This document shows positions 28,186-37,981 of a stretch of 64,000 bases of DNA, one piece after another. Position 1 is the stretch's first letter. Each line of letters starts with the position of its first letter. Source of the stretch: Lachnospiraceae bacterium (GTDB taxonomy: Bacteria; Bacillota; Clostridia; Lachnospirales; Lachnospiraceae); assembly GCA_017482205.1 (NCBI GenBank), contig JAFUNK010000013.1:124001-188000 (forward strand). Direction: 5' to 3'. Under the pieces are notes generated by a model. That model had not been told where the DNA came from, ran no database searches, and saw only the letters and a list, made by a program, of their open reading frames with translations. Position numbers and translations under genes: made by a program.

Positions 28186-28214
28186 ATTATACCATTTTTC
28201 CTCTGTTTTGTCAT
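28186..28214 (-). promoter_or_regulatory. Promoter in front of ftsK
   Basis: On the minus strand ATGACA (28209-28214), a 17-bp spacer and TATAAT (28186-28191) preceded by TGG, an extended -10. Transcription would start about 60 bp before the ftsK ATG. Confidence 0.65.
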
Positions 28215-28226
28215 CATGTATACAAT

Positions 28227-28949
28227 TTAGTTTTTATTTTTTCTTTCCGGTACTCTCCCAATCATTTGGTGTAGCTTTGCCATTGCTTCTTTTATACCAC
28301 CCACTTCATCAATAATGCCTTCATTTACCGTTTCCTGTCCCACCAGAATGGTTCCCACATCCTTAGTCAGTACACCTGTCTCCATCATCAAATCTTCCAA
28401 CCTTTGTTTTTTGATGGAACAATGGGTGCATACAAATCCGGTAATACGGTCCTGTATCTGTTTAAAATAATCAAATGTCTGCGGTACTCCAATCACCATA
28501 CCGTTCATTCTTACCGGATGAATTACCATGGTTCCCGTAGGCACAATATAGGAATAATCGGTGCTGACCGCAATAGGTACACCAATGGAATGACTGCCCC
28601 CCAATACCAAAGATACCGTCGGTTTAGATAAGGAGGCTAACATTTCCGCAATGGCAAGTCCCGCTTCCACATCGCCACCCACTGTGTTTAATAACACAAG
28701 TACACCCTTTATTTCTTCACTGTCCTCTATGGCAGCCAGTTGGGGCAATATATGTTCATACTTTGTGGTTTTTGCAGAGCCGTTTAAGTTGTCGTGCCCT
28801 TCCACTTCACCAATAATAGTCAATAAATGAATGTTCTCTTTTTCTTTATTTTTATCCAAAAGCACCTGTCCGGTCTGCTCTATCCGCTCATCTCTGTGCT
28901 TTTCGTCTTCCCGATTTTCTTCCCTGTTGTTTTCTTTCTTTGCCTGCAT
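28227..28949 (-). CDS. tepA: TepA-like ClpP-family serine protease
   Basis: A 240-residue ClpP-fold protein. A very charged N-terminal 40 residues precedes the protease domain. The oxyanion motif is LLNTVGGDVEAGLAIAEML, the probable nucleophile is Ser121 in GGSHSIGVPI, and the histidine is His144 in MVIHPVRMNG. GIIDEVGGIKEAM holds the likely aspartate. TepA (YmfB) lies beside spoIIIE in Bacillus and has been linked to degrading cleaved signal peptides and small spore proteins. The same neighbour here supports the name. GGAGG lies upstream of the ATG. Confidence 0.88.
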   Translation of the reverse strand: MQAKKENNREENREDEKHRDERIEQTGQVLLDKNKEKENIHLLTIIGEVEGHDNLNGSAKTTKYEHILPQLAAIEDSEEIKGVLVLLNTVGGDVEAGLAIAEMLASLSKPTVSLVLGGSHSIGVPIAVSTDYSYIVPTGTMVIHPVRMNGMVIGVPQTFDYFKQIQDRITGFVCTHCSIKKQRLEDLMMETGVLTKDVGTILVGQETVNEGIIDEVGGIKEAMAKLHQMIGRVPERKNKN

Positions 28950-28972
28950 AACTACTCCTCCGGTTTTTAAAA

Positions 28973-28997
28973 TAAGGAACCGCTCAGCGGTCCCTTA
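28973..28997 (-). terminator. Terminator after the glycosyltransferase operon
   Basis: An 11-bp nearly perfect stem (AAGGGACCGCT against GCGGTTCCTT on the minus strand) is followed by ATTTTAAAA. It lies between the GT-C gene stop and the tepA start. Confidence 0.6.
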
Positions 28998-29034
28998 CTA
29001 TTGTGTACCAAAGTTTCGTTTTTATGTATCAGCT

Positions 29035-30657
29035 TTAGATATCAAAATCATCCGTATCGGAAACTTCAATATCATATTTCATTTGTTCTTCAGAAACTTC
29101 CAACCGATATCCCATAGTCTTCTTTACATGCTTTTTAGGCAGTGGCAGGGGATTTTCTATAAATCTGGGCTTAGTCTCCTGTTTAGTTTCTTTAGTCGCT
29201 TCATTTTCTGTCACTGTTTCTGTCTCCTCAAGTCCTTCGTCTTCTGCCAATACTTCCTTCGTCTTACTCTCTTCGCTTTCTACTGACACTTCTGTTTCTT
29301 TAAGTTCTTCGCTTTCTGTCGGTGTTGCCACCACTTCTACGGAATTGTCCGTCTGTTCCGTTTCCTCAAGCATTTCCACCGCTGATTTTTCAACCGGTAT
29401 TTCTTTTGAAAGCAATGCCTGCAGACCTGCACCGGTCAACGCCAATACTAAAACCAGTAACAATAAATCACAGTTCATCCCCTGTGCATAAAAACCACCT
29501 GCATGAATAAGTCCAGCGACAGTCAACATAAATGCCCAAACTAACTGCATTTCTTTTTTCTTTCTTACAAAAAAGGCAGGAACGCCTAAAACCAGCAAAA
29601 ACAATATTCCTACATGTATCCACTGTGCCTGTTCATATAAAAAGATCGTCGGAAGCGTACCAAGCCCCTTATATCTGAACAGTGCACACCATGCAGAAAA
29701 CACTTCTTTTATCGTACTGCCGCTCTGCATGGCATCAATATATAAAAACAATATTGCTGCCAGTCCAAAACCAACGATAACGGTAACTGTCTGTAATAAA
29801 ATCCGGGACACTTTCTTTTTGAGTTCCATTGTTTCCGTGCCCTCTTTTTGGCTGACAAATCCCAATGCCAGTATCGGAACAAAAAAGATAAGCCCTGTTA
29901 CATCCAGATAAACAAGCAGACCCAACCCTATTCCCGCAAGAAATGTTGTTATATAAGAATACCATTTTAAAGGTTTCAGTATGTACTCTCTTTTCAAAAG
30001 CCCTGCAATTACCAAAAATACAACACCTGCCATTAACAGATATAGATATTTAGGAGAATAAACAAGTCCGCTTTTTATGCTTTGCGGCAAAAGCATCATA
30101 CCTGCTAAAAAGGTAAGTGCTGCAACTGCTCCCGTCATTTTACGGATTACCGAATACCATACAAGCACTGCAGCACTCTGCAATACAATTTGCAGTACAA
30201 TTCCTGCAAAAAAATGATTGCCAAAGAGAAAGAATAACCCTCTTAAAAGCACCACATAGAAATACTGGATACCGTGTGCAATAGGAGTGATTCCGCTGCC
30301 TGTAACTTTAGCTGTTTCGAAATAAGCCGCCTCTTGAAAATAATCTGTTCCTTCACCGGTATTGTACAAAAAATAACAACGCAAAAACACACCCACTCCT
30401 AATAGCACTGCAAAACAAAGTGCCTCTAAAAGTAGCTGCTTCTGCATTGTTTTTATACCGGATAACTTTTTAATTCCCACAAAGATACCTGCCGCAAGCC
30501 CCAGAGAAACTACCGCAAGCCCCATCCTGACATAGGAATTGGCAAGCATGGGGACCTGCACTAATGCCTGATACAAAGCCAGACCATATACTGCACAGAT
30601 AACCAGCGCAAAAGGTATCCATATTACAATGCTTAACCGGTTTTTCTTAAATGTCAT
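29035..30657 (-). CDS. Polytopic GT-C-type glycosyltransferase-like membrane protein
   Basis: A 540-residue protein with about 11 membrane segments (residues 8-425). It has the layout of GT-C enzymes such as the dolichyl-phosphate-mannose protein mannosyltransferases. The first outer loop contains TDYFQEAAYFETAK. The last 115 residues form a Glu/Thr/Val-rich cytoplasmic tail with repeated ETE and SEESK units, ending MKYDIEVSDTDDFDI. A GT2 polyprenyl-phosphate sugar synthase is encoded 24 bp upstream. The pair would make and then use a polyprenyl-phosphate sugar to glycosylate an outside acceptor. Acceptor and sugar are unknown. Confidence 0.75.
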   Translation of the reverse strand: MTFKKNRLSIVIWIPFALVICAVYGLALYQALVQVPMLANSYVRMGLAVVSLGLAAGIFVGIKKLSGIKTMQKQLLLEALCFAVLLGVGVFLRCYFLYNTGEGTDYFQEAAYFETAKVTGSGITPIAHGIQYFYVVLLRGLFFLFGNHFFAGIVLQIVLQSAAVLVWYSVIRKMTGAVAALTFLAGMMLLPQSIKSGLVYSPKYLYLLMAGVVFLVIAGLLKREYILKPLKWYSYITTFLAGIGLGLLVYLDVTGLIFFVPILALGFVSQKEGTETMELKKKVSRILLQTVTVIVGFGLAAILFLYIDAMQSGSTIKEVFSAWCALFRYKGLGTLPTIFLYEQAQWIHVGILFLLVLGVPAFFVRKKKEMQLVWAFMLTVAGLIHAGGFYAQGMNCDLLLLVLVLALTGAGLQALLSKEIPVEKSAVEMLEETEQTDNSVEVVATPTESEELKETEVSVESEESKTKEVLAEDEGLEETETVTENEATKETKQETKPRFIENPLPLPKKHVKKTMGYRLEVSEEQMKYDIEVSDTDDFDI

Positions 30658-30681
30658 TGACTGCTCCTTTACCCTTTCGGG

Positions 30682-31626
30682 CTATTGCAATATCTTTTCA
30701 ATGTTGTATCTGGGGCGATGCTTTACTTCCACATAAATCTTACCGATATATTGTCCTACCATACCGATTGCCAAAAGCTGCACGCCTCCGATAAACCAGA
30801 TAGAAAGTATCAGGGAGGTCCAACCTTGTACTACATTGCCGGTAAAATAAGATATCAGTGCATAAATCGCTGCAAGTATACTACCTATTATAATAAGTAC
30901 CCCCAGCCAGGTAATCAGACTGATAGGCTTTATGGAAAAAGAGGTAATACCGTTAAATGCCAGTGCCAGCATCTTTTTAAGGGGATATTTGGTTTCACCC
31001 GCCACACGTTCCTTACGCTCATAATATACACAAGCCGTCTGATATCCGATAGTCGGTACAATTCCTCTTAAAAACAGATTACTTTCTCCGTACTGGGCAA
31101 ATTGCTCCAGTGCCAGCTTGCTCATCAGCCGGAAATCCGCATGGTTATACACTGTTTTTACTCCCATACCGCCCATAAGCTTATAAAAACTCTGGGCAGT
31201 AAATCTTTTGAAGAAAGTATCCGAACTTCTGTCACTGCGTACACCATATACGATATCGTTACCTTCATGGAATTTATCCACCATCTCTTCAATGGCTTTA
31301 ATATCATCCTGTAAATCAGCATCAATAGATACTGCTATATCGCACATATCTTTTGCCGTCATAAGGCCTGCAGTCAAGGCAAACTGGTGTCCTACATTAC
31401 CGGCCAGTTTGACACCTCTTATCTGCATAGGATGGGCAGCATGTTCTTCTTCGATAAGCTCCCATGTTTTATCCTTGCTGCCGTCATTTACAAAAAGTAC
31501 AAAACTATCCTCTGCAATTTTTTGCTTTTTTATCAGGTCATCAAGTACACCTCTGAAAGCCTCTGCCGCTATATGTAATACTTCTTCCTCATTATAACAG
31601 GGTACTACTATCGCCAGTCTGTCCAT
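30682..31626 (-). CDS. GT2 polyprenyl-phosphate glycosyltransferase (DPM1/GtrB-like)
   Basis: A 314-residue protein: a GT-A catalytic domain (about 1-225) and two C-terminal membrane segments (about 230-255 and 268-290). The start LAIVVPCYNEEEVL and the metal motif SIDADLQDD, followed by YGVRSDRSSD, are those of GtrB/DPM1-type enzymes. These load a sugar from a nucleotide donor onto undecaprenyl phosphate. AGGAGGG precedes the ATG. metY lies 21 bp upstream and the GT-C gene 24 bp downstream, so all may share a transcript. Confidence 0.9.
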   Translation of the reverse strand: MDRLAIVVPCYNEEEVLHIAAEAFRGVLDDLIKKQKIAEDSFVLFVNDGSKDKTWELIEEEHAAHPMQIRGVKLAGNVGHQFALTAGLMTAKDMCDIAVSIDADLQDDIKAIEEMVDKFHEGNDIVYGVRSDRSSDTFFKRFTAQSFYKLMGGMGVKTVYNHADFRLMSKLALEQFAQYGESNLFLRGIVPTIGYQTACVYYERKERVAGETKYPLKKMLALAFNGITSFSIKPISLITWLGVLIIIGSILAAIYALISYFTGNVVQGWTSLILSIWFIGGVQLLAIGMVGQYIGKIYVEVKHRPRYNIEKILQ

Positions 31627-31647
31627 GCACCCTCCTTTTGTACAATC

Positions 31648-32919
31648 TTAAATCTGTGCCAGTGCCTGCTCTAAGTCCGCAATAATATCCTCTACGTTTT
31701 CGATGCCGGTAGAGAAACGGATTAAATCAGGTGCCACACCTGCTTCTACAAGCTGTTCATCGGTCATCTGTCTGTGTGTATGGCTTGCAGGATGCAGTAC
31801 GCAGGTACGTGCATCAGCCACATGGGTAACAATGGCTGCCAGTTTCAGCTTATCCATTAACGCAGAAGCTGCTTCTCTGCCACCCTTTAAGCCAAAGCTG
31901 ATAACACCACAAGTGCCCTTAGGCATGTATTTTTGTGCCAGTTCATAATATTTATTGCTCTTTAAGCCGGGATAGTTAACCCATGCTACTTTTTCATGAT
32001 TTTCCAAATATTCGGCAACTGCCTGTGCATTTGCACAATGTCTTTCCATACGAAGAGGCAGAGTTTCCAAACCTACATTTAACAAAAATGCATTCTGAGG
32101 AGCCTGAATGGAGCCTAAATCTCTCATCAACTGTACGGTTGCTTTGGTAATATATGCAGCTTTACCGAATTTTTCAGTATAGGTTACACCATGGTAGGAA
32201 TCATCCGGTGCGCAGAGTCCGGGGAATTTGTCAGGATACTTTGCCCAGTCAAAATTACCAGAATCCACAATGGCTCCACCTACGGTCATGGCATGACCAT
32301 CCATGTATTTAGTAGTAGAATGCGTCACAATATCTGCACCCCATTCAAAAGGATTGCAGTTGATAGGGGTTGCAAAAGTATTGTCAATAATAAGAGGTAC
32401 ATTATGACTGTGTGCCACACGTGCAAACTTTTCAATATCCAGCACTACCAGTGCAGGGTTTGCAATAGTTTCTGCCAATACACACTTGGTATTGTCCTTG
32501 AATGCCTTAGCCAGTTCTTCCTCAGAAGCATCCGGGTCCACCACAGTACATTCGATACCCATCTTCTTCATGGTAACGGTAAGTAAGTTAAAAGTACCAC
32601 CATATACGGTGGAAGACATAATGCAATGGTCTCCCGCTTCACAGATATTGAAAACCGCATAATAGTTTGCAGCCTGACCGGAGCTGGTAAGCATAGCTGC
32701 TACACCGCCCTCCAACTGACAGATTTTTTCTGCCACGAAATCATTGGTAGGGTTCTGCAGTCTGGTATAAAAATAACCGCTCTCTTCCAAGTCAAAAAGC
32801 TTACCCATCTGCTCAGATGTCTCGTATTTAAAAGTTGTGGACTGGTAAATGGGAAGAATTCTGGGTTCTCCCTTCTTAGGCTGCCAGCCTGCCTGTATGC
32901 AAATCGTCTCTTTTTTCAT
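31648..32919 (-). CDS. metY: O-acetylhomoserine sulfhydrylase (homocysteine synthase)
   Basis: A 423-residue PLP enzyme of the Cys/Met metabolism family that makes homocysteine from O-acetylhomoserine and sulfide. The PLP lysine is in [11 protein letters not shown]. Other family blocks are [30 protein letters not shown] and the C-terminal [19 protein letters not shown]. The length of over 420 residues and lack of the cystathionine gamma-synthase pattern favour MetY. yebC ends 11 bp upstream, so they are likely cotranscribed. I see no S-box or T-box in this gap. Confidence 0.92.
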   Translation of the reverse strand: MKKETICIQAGWQPKKGEPRILPIYQSTTFKYETSEQMGKLFDLEESGYFYTRLQNPTNDFVAEKICQLEGGVAAMLTSSGQAANYYAVFNICEAGDHCIMSSTVYGGTFNLLTVTMKKMGIECTVVDPDASEEELAKAFKDNTKCVLAETIANPALVVLDIEKFARVAHSHNVPLIIDNTFATPINCNPFEWGADIVTHSTTKYMDGHAMTVGGAIVDSGNFDWAKYPDKFPGLCAPDDSYHGVTYTEKFGKAAYITKATVQLMRDLGSIQAPQNAFLLNVGLETLPLRMERHCANAQAVAEYLENHEKVAWVNYPGLKSNKYYELAQKYMPKGTCGVISFGLKGGREAASALMDKLKLAAIVTHVADARTCVLHPASHTHRQMTDEQLVEAGVAPDLIRFSTGIENVEDIIADLEQALAQI

Positions 32920-32930
32920 ATCCGTACTCC

Positions 32931-33659
32931 TTATTCATCCCAGTTGTGGTATACTGCCTGCACATCATCGTCGTCTTCCAGCAAGTCAAGAGTTCTCTGC
33001 AAATTCTTGATAGCAGTTTCGTCAGTCAAACTAACATAGTTTTGGGGAATCATGGTTACTTCCGCACTTAACATGGGGATACCTGCTTCTTCCAATGCTT
33101 TGCGCACATCTTCAAAATCATCAGGATCAGTAGTCACTTCATAACTGTCCTCTTCTTCTGCAAAATCCTCTGCACCTGCATCCAATACCTGCATCATCAG
33201 TTCGTCTGCATCTGCTTCATATTCTTCTTTATCAATAATAATCAGTCCCTTTTTATCAAACATAAAGGATACGCAACCGGGAGTACCGATATTACCCTGT
33301 CCCTTGGTAAACGCACTTCTTACATTTGCCGCGGTACGGTTCTTGTTATCAGTCAGTGCATCCACGATAATAGCAATGCCGTTAGGACCATAACCCTCAT
33401 ATGTAACGTATTCGTAGTTTACATTACCTACATCACCGGCAGCCTTCTTGATACCTCTTTCAATGGTATCGTTAGGCATGTTATTGGATTTTGCCTTTGC
33501 AATTACCTGTGCCAGTTTAAAGTTATTGGCAGGGTCGGGACCGCCTTCCTTAACCGCTACCGCAATTTCTCTACCGATAATGGTAAAGATTTTACCTTTT
33601 GCGGCATCGTTCTTTTCCTTTTTATGTTTAATGTTTGCAAATTTTGAATGTCCTGACAT
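32931..33659 (-). CDS. YebC/PmpR family protein
   Basis: A 242-residue protein with the classic start [23 protein letters not shown] and three-domain YebC organisation; [21 protein letters not shown] is the family signature. Such proteins were described as transcriptional regulators. More recent work links members to translation of proline-rich stretches. The role here cannot be decided. AGGAGAGG precedes the ATG and a good promoter lies at 33721-33749. Confidence 0.95.
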   Translation of the reverse strand: MSGHSKFANIKHKKEKNDAAKGKIFTIIGREIAVAVKEGGPDPANNFKLAQVIAKAKSNNMPNDTIERGIKKAAGDVGNVNYEYVTYEGYGPNGIAIIVDALTDNKNRTAANVRSAFTKGQGNIGTPGCVSFMFDKKGLIIIDKEEYEADADELMMQVLDAGAEDFAEEEDSYEVTTDPDDFEDVRKALEEAGIPMLSAEVTMIPQNYVSLTDETAIKNLQRTLDLLEDDDDVQAVYHNWDE

Positions 33660-33720
33660 CTTAGTCCTCTCCTTTGGTTCTCTTTTTTTGCTTTTATCTG
33701 TTTCAGATATCGTAAATTAA

Positions 33721-33749
33721 AATATAGCATTTATGACTCTGTTCGTCAA
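33721..33749 (-). promoter_or_regulatory. Promoter of yebC-metY-glycosyltransferase unit
   Basis: On the minus strand TTGACG (33744-33749), a 17-bp spacer and TATATT (33721-33726). Transcription starts about 50 bp before yebC. Confidence 0.65.
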
Positions 33750-33798
33750 GGCATGCCACTATTTCAATCCTTCGCAGTTAGTCTAAAACTTATTTTAT

Positions 33799-34140
33799 CT
33801 ATGTATCCAGTTCCAGACTAATCATAAGCGCACGGTTAACTTTCTGCATAATTCTCGCATCCAGATGACAGACCTTGTCTTTTAACCGTTTTTTATCAAT
33901 AGTACGTAACTGTTCCAATAGAATAACCGAATCCTTATCCATGTCATATTGTTCTGTGGATAGTTCTATATGGGTAGGCAGCTTTGCCTTATTCATCTTG
34001 GACGTAATTGCTGCACAAATGACTGTGGGGCTGTGTCTGTTCCCTACATCATTCTGTATAATTAAAACCGGTCTGATACCTCCCTGTTCGGAACCGACCA
34101 CCGGTCTTAAATCCGCATAATATACATCTCCTCTTTTCAT
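33799..34140 (-). CDS. mazF: MazF/NdoA-type mRNA interferase
   Basis: A 113-residue PemK/MazF toxin starting [27 protein letters not shown], with [24 protein letters not shown] and [13 protein letters not shown]. These are the active-site Arg and Thr regions of the EndoA family, which cuts mRNA at a short sequence. It lies directly downstream of alr, as ndoA does in Bacillus. There the antitoxin gene ndoAI lies between alr and ndoA; the 160 bp here contain no such frame. The ATG at 34140 has AAGGG 11 bases upstream. The frame's earlier ATG at 34149 is only two bases from it. Confidence 0.93.
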   Translation of the reverse strand: MKRGDVYYADLRPVVGSEQGGIRPVLIIQNDVGNRHSPTVICAAITSKMNKAKLPTHIELSTEQYDMDKDSVILLEQLRTIDKKRLKDKVCHLDARIMQKVNRALMISLELDT

Positions 34141-34301
34141 AACGCGCATATCCCTTCTTTTGCCGTTTCTAACGGCCGGTCTGGTAGTATTATTGCCAGT
34201 TTATCCGAAGGTATACAATTTATGTTGTTATATTCTTCCTGCTTTTATCTGCCCTTTATTGCAAGTCTCTTATGGCTTTTATTGCCTTTTTGCTGCTAGG
34301 A

Positions 34302-35450
34302 TTATATATTTATCCCCTTATATACTCTGGGAATCCGCTTGCCCAAATCACACATCAATTCATAGTTAAAACGTCCTGATATGTTCCCCAGTTCATCAGC
34401 TGTAATTTGTTCTTCTCCGTCTCTTCCGATTAATGTTACTTTGCTTCCGTATTCTGCTTCGGGAATATCCGTTACATCTACCATAAACTGATCCATACAG
34501 ACTCTTCCCAGAATAGGGGCTTTTTTACCATGTATCAGCACATATCCTTTGTTGGAAAGACTTCTGGGATACCCGTCTCCATAGCCCAACGGAACGGTTG
34601 CCACGCGGGTGGGTTTATCCGTTACATAAGTACCCCCATAGCTGATGGGATACCCCTTAGGCAGCCATTTGGTATATACAACGGTACTGAGCAAGGAAAG
34701 TGCCGGTTTTAACGGAATAATACTCATATCTACATCTTCCGAAGGAGCTAAACCATACAAAATAATGCCGGCCCTTACCACATCCATATTGGCCTCCGGA
34801 ATTTCCAGAATACCGGCCGAATTGGAACAGTCTTTAATCAGGTTAGTAAGTCCCAGTTCCTTTTCCAGCCTTTCCGTAAATGCTTTAAAAAGTGCCATCT
34901 GCTTTTCGGCAAATCTTTTGTCTTTTTCATCGGCTCTTGCAAAATGAGTAAATATTCCTTCAATTTCAATACCTTCCAATGACGCAAGCTCTTTTACAAA
35001 CGCAAATCCCTCTTCATCAGGGAAAATGCCGATTCTGCCCATGCCTGTATCTACTTTTATATGTACTTTTGCCTTTTTATTCTGTCTGAGTGCTTCCTCT
35101 GACAACAACCTCGCCGCATCCAAAGTAAAAATAGCAGGTCTGATTTCCCGTGCCACCAGTTCCTTAAAGCTGTACGGAAACGAATATCCTAAAATCAATA
35201 TCGGTAATGTAATACCGCTTTCACGCAGTTCAAAGGCTTCTTCAGGTGTAGCCACCGCAAACCCATACATAAAATCAAGTTTTTCCAAAGCCTTTGCAAT
35301 TGGTATACAACCGTGTCCATATGCATCCGTCTTTACTACTGCAAGAATACGGGTACCCGGTTTCACATGTGCCGCCATGGCCTTTATATTGGATACAACC
35401 GCATCCAAATCCACCAATGCATACCCTCTTGCATATTGTTCCATATCCAT
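34302..35450 (-). CDS. alr: Alanine racemase
   Basis: A 382-residue PLP enzyme converting L- to D-alanine for peptidoglycan. The PLP lysine lies in ILAVVKTDAYGHG near residue 40, and the catalytic tyrosine is in YPISYGGTYV in the C-terminal half. GRIGIFPDEEGF and VCMDQFMVDVTD are family blocks. AAGGAGAG is upstream of the start. It follows nnr by about 50 bp and precedes mazF, the usual firmicute order. Confidence 0.96.
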   Translation of the reverse strand: MDMEQYARGYALVDLDAVVSNIKAMAAHVKPGTRILAVVKTDAYGHGCIPIAKALEKLDFMYGFAVATPEEAFELRESGITLPILILGYSFPYSFKELVAREIRPAIFTLDAARLLSEEALRQNKKAKVHIKVDTGMGRIGIFPDEEGFAFVKELASLEGIEIEGIFTHFARADEKDKRFAEKQMALFKAFTERLEKELGLTNLIKDCSNSAGILEIPEANMDVVRAGIILYGLAPSEDVDMSIIPLKPALSLLSTVVYTKWLPKGYPISYGGTYVTDKPTRVATVPLGYGDGYPRSLSNKGYVLIHGKKAPILGRVCMDQFMVDVTDIPEAEYGSKVTLIGRDGEEQITADELGNISGRFNYELMCDLGKRIPRVYKGINI

Positions 35451-35499
35451 CTTCTTTATCTCTCCTTAAAAGACCGCCCTTTACGGTCTGCTTTTACAT

Positions 35500-37218
35500 C
35501 TATTCTTCTGCCTGCATCAACAATCCCAGACCCTTAATAATGTCAGAGGCAGTTATTCCTGCCTTACCGGCTTTATTTGCCGCAATATCTCCCGCACAGG
35601 CATGCAGATAAACACCTAAGCAGACGGCACTTTCCATACTGTCCAGTTCTTCCTGCCCTTTTCCACATGCTTCATTATCCGGTAGTTTCGCTTCATCTAT
35701 GTCATTTGTCTGTCTGTGATCACAGTTCTTTGCTTCCTGTGCCATCAGTGCCGCAATAATGCCTGCCAACACATCTCCGCTTCCTGCTGTTGCCATTTTA
35801 TCGTTTCCGGCGGTATTTAAAAAAATCCTTTCGCCCGCCTTGCAGACATGTGTTCTTGCACTTTTTCCCACTACAATACAACCGCTCTTTTGTGCCAGTT
35901 CCTGCGTTGCCACCGTTTCATCCGCTATCACTTCCGATACCGGCTTTTGCAACAGCCTTGCCAGTTCTCCCATATGAGGGGTTAGTACCGTCCGGTTCTT
36001 TCTTTTTCTGATAAGCATCCATAAGTTCTGGCTATCAGAAGTATTCTGCATATCTATTTCATGTATCATACCTTTTTGCAATTCTGTTCCGGTTTCTATA
36101 TTATTTCTATTTTCCTCTGCCAGCATATTCAGACCGTCCGCATCTATCAAAAGCGGTTTTGTACTTTGTGCAGCAGCTATTAAAAACGACAATCCACTTT
36201 TACAAACACTTAATCCGGGACCTATTGCAATCACATCTGCCCATTCTGTATTCTGTAAAAACGCAGTCTCTTCCGCTTTGGTTATTCCCTCTTTAGAAGC
36301 ATAGGTCTGTATCAAAGCCTCCGGTAATTTCGTCTGAACAATTTCCCTGATGTTTTCAGGAATTACCAGTTTTACCATGCCTGCACCGGTGCGATATGCA
36401 CTTTCGCCACACAAAAGAGCCGCACCTGCCATTTCGGAACTGCCTGCTACTATCAACACCTTTCCAAATGTCCCCTTATTGCCGTAGGGAAGTCTATGGG
36501 GGCACATATTTGTTACGCTATCCGTATAAGTATACATCTGCGGCTCTCTGCCGTCAAAGCTCCTTTTGGTAATACCGATATCTGCTACCCGTATCTTTCC
36601 CGCAAAAAGACTTCCGGGATACAAACAATGCCCTCTCTTTTTAAAAGCTATGGCTACGGTTTCATCGGCTTTTACGGCATGCCCCCAGACCTTTCCGGTA
36701 TCCGCATCAATTCCCGACGGGATATCCAGTGCTATCTTGTAGGCTGCCTTAGCATTGACAGCTTCTATTGCACCTCTTGCCTCTCCTGTTATCTCTCGGG
36801 AAAGTCCGATACCAAACAATGCATCCACTATAATATCATACTCTGCTTCAGGTACTTTATTCCCAACCGTCACGCCGTATTTTTCTAAAACGGAAAGTTG
36901 CAGTGCAGTCTCTTTGGTCAATTTTTGTCTGTTTCCAATCAATACCGCATCCGCTTTGATATCCTGTTCTCTTAAAAGCCTTGCTACGCAGAGTCCGTCC
37001 CCGCCGTTATTACCGGTTCCGCATACACACAAAACCCGCATTTTCTTTTGTATATTCAACTTTTGAGCCGTTTCTTCAATGCATTTCCCAACTTCCATAA
37101 TACATTCCACGGTTTTTAACGCTGCCCGCTCCATCAAAACAAGCGAAGGAACCCCCATATATTCTATGGTATAAGTATCATATGCCCGCATTTCTTCACT
37201 TGTTACAACATATTCCAT
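35500..37218 (-). CDS. nnr: Bifunctional NAD(P)H-hydrate epimerase/ADP-dependent dehydratase
   Basis: About 572 residues with two fused repair enzymes. The N-terminal YjeF-type epimerase (about 1-220) contains CGTGNNGGDGLCVARLL. The C-terminal ribokinase-like dehydratase (about 235-572) has KGTFGKVLIVAGS, LTPHMGELARLL and AGNDKMATAGSGDVLAGIIAAL. Together they restore hydrated NADH and NADPH. Two segments look inserted relative to the usual enzyme: about 30 residues after DADGLNMLAE, and about 30 around CDHRQTNDIDEAK. The start may be the ATG at 37218 or the GTG at 37224. Confidence 0.94.
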   Translation of the reverse strand: MEYVVTSEEMRAYDTYTIEYMGVPSLVLMERAALKTVECIMEVGKCIEETAQKLNIQKKMRVLCVCGTGNNGGDGLCVARLLREQDIKADAVLIGNRQKLTKETALQLSVLEKYGVTVGNKVPEAEYDIIVDALFGIGLSREITGEARGAIEAVNAKAAYKIALDIPSGIDADTGKVWGHAVKADETVAIAFKKRGHCLYPGSLFAGKIRVADIGITKRSFDGREPQMYTYTDSVTNMCPHRLPYGNKGTFGKVLIVAGSSEMAGAALLCGESAYRTGAGMVKLVIPENIREIVQTKLPEALIQTYASKEGITKAEETAFLQNTEWADVIAIGPGLSVCKSGLSFLIAAAQSTKPLLIDADGLNMLAEENRNNIETGTELQKGMIHEIDMQNTSDSQNLWMLIRKRKNRTVLTPHMGELARLLQKPVSEVIADETVATQELAQKSGCIVVGKSARTHVCKAGERIFLNTAGNDKMATAGSGDVLAGIIAALMAQEAKNCDHRQTNDIDEAKLPDNEACGKGQEELDSMESAVCLGVYLHACAGDIAANKAGKAGITASDIIKGLGLLMQAEE

Positions 37219-37263
37219 CTCCACAGTGTCCTTTCCGTTTTTTATGCTTAAATAGTATCACAA

Positions 37264-37293
37264 AAAAGAACTGTTGTATACAACAGTTCTTTT
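37264..37293. terminator. Perfect 30-bp palindrome between the coiled-coil gene and nnr
   Basis: AAAAGAACTG, then TTGTATACAA-centred symmetry, then CAGTTCTTTT: every base pairs with its mirror. The flanking A and T runs make it a bidirectional terminator after the coiled-coil gene. It also lies 46-75 bp upstream of nnr and its core matches the operator at 50674-50705, so an operator role is possible. Confidence 0.6.
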
Positions 37294-37298
37294 AAAAT

Positions 37299-37976
37299 CT
37301 ACTCTGTAGGTTTGCCCTTGTGTACTTCTGCTTTCTTTTCTTCTTTTTGTGCCTGTTGCTTCTTTGCCCATTCGTCAGGGTTGTATTTCATATCAAAAAT
37401 ATCAATGACCTCTGCACCGAATATAGCATGCATATAGGAATATAAATCCTGATTTAGCTGTTCCTTTTCCTGCTTGCGAACCATTTTCTTTTTCAGTTCA
37501 ATACGCACCTGTGTAATCCAGTTGCCGATTTCCTCAATCTCAGCCGTATTTTCCTTTAATTTATCATAACAGGCATCCATGGTCGCCAACATCAGGTCAT
37601 AATTTACCCTGTCAATTTCTTTAGGTAAATCCATCAGTTCATCCCGATAACTTTCCAGCTTTTCATTGCATTCATTTATCAGGCGTTTACTTGCCTCAAT
37701 CTTTTTTTCCAAAGAAGCACTGGGACGCTGTTCAAACTCATTTACCATAGGTACGATTTCGTCCATCAGCTTCTTTTTTAAGCGTTTAATTTCTTTACTT
37801 TCCGTATTCAGCTTGCCCTGTCGCTTTAACAAGTCATTTAGCTGCTCTTCCAGTTTCATGATAGCGGTAGTGGTATCCGCTGCACTAAAAAGCTGATGCC
37901 ATTTATGATCCAGCGTCAGTATCGGAATCCTTTTGTTCTGTAATGCCGGTTCGTATTTTTCTTCTTTACGGCCCAT
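37299..37976 (-). CDS. Coiled-coil protein, unknown function
   Basis: A cytoplasmic protein of 225 residues from the ATG at 37976 (AAGGAG 11 bases upstream); an in-frame TTG at 37985 overlaps the rex stop. Heptad-rich helices cover about residues 35-190. A conserved-looking WHQLFS near the N-terminus precedes them, and IDIFDMKYNPDEWAKKQ and a Lys-rich tail follow. I do not recognise the family. It is almost certainly translated with rex, whose stop codon lies a few bases upstream. Confidence 0.8.
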   Translation of the reverse strand: MGRKEEKYEPALQNKRIPILTLDHKWHQLFSAADTTTAIMKLEEQLNDLLKRQGKLNTESKEIKRLKKKLMDEIVPMVNEFEQRPSASLEKKIEASKRLINECNEKLESYRDELMDLPKEIDRVNYDLMLATMDACYDKLKENTAEIEEIGNWITQVRIELKKKMVRKQEKEQLNQDLYSYMHAIFGAEVIDIFDMKYNPDEWAKKQQAQKEEKKAEVHKGKPTE

Positions 37977-37981
37977 AGAAA

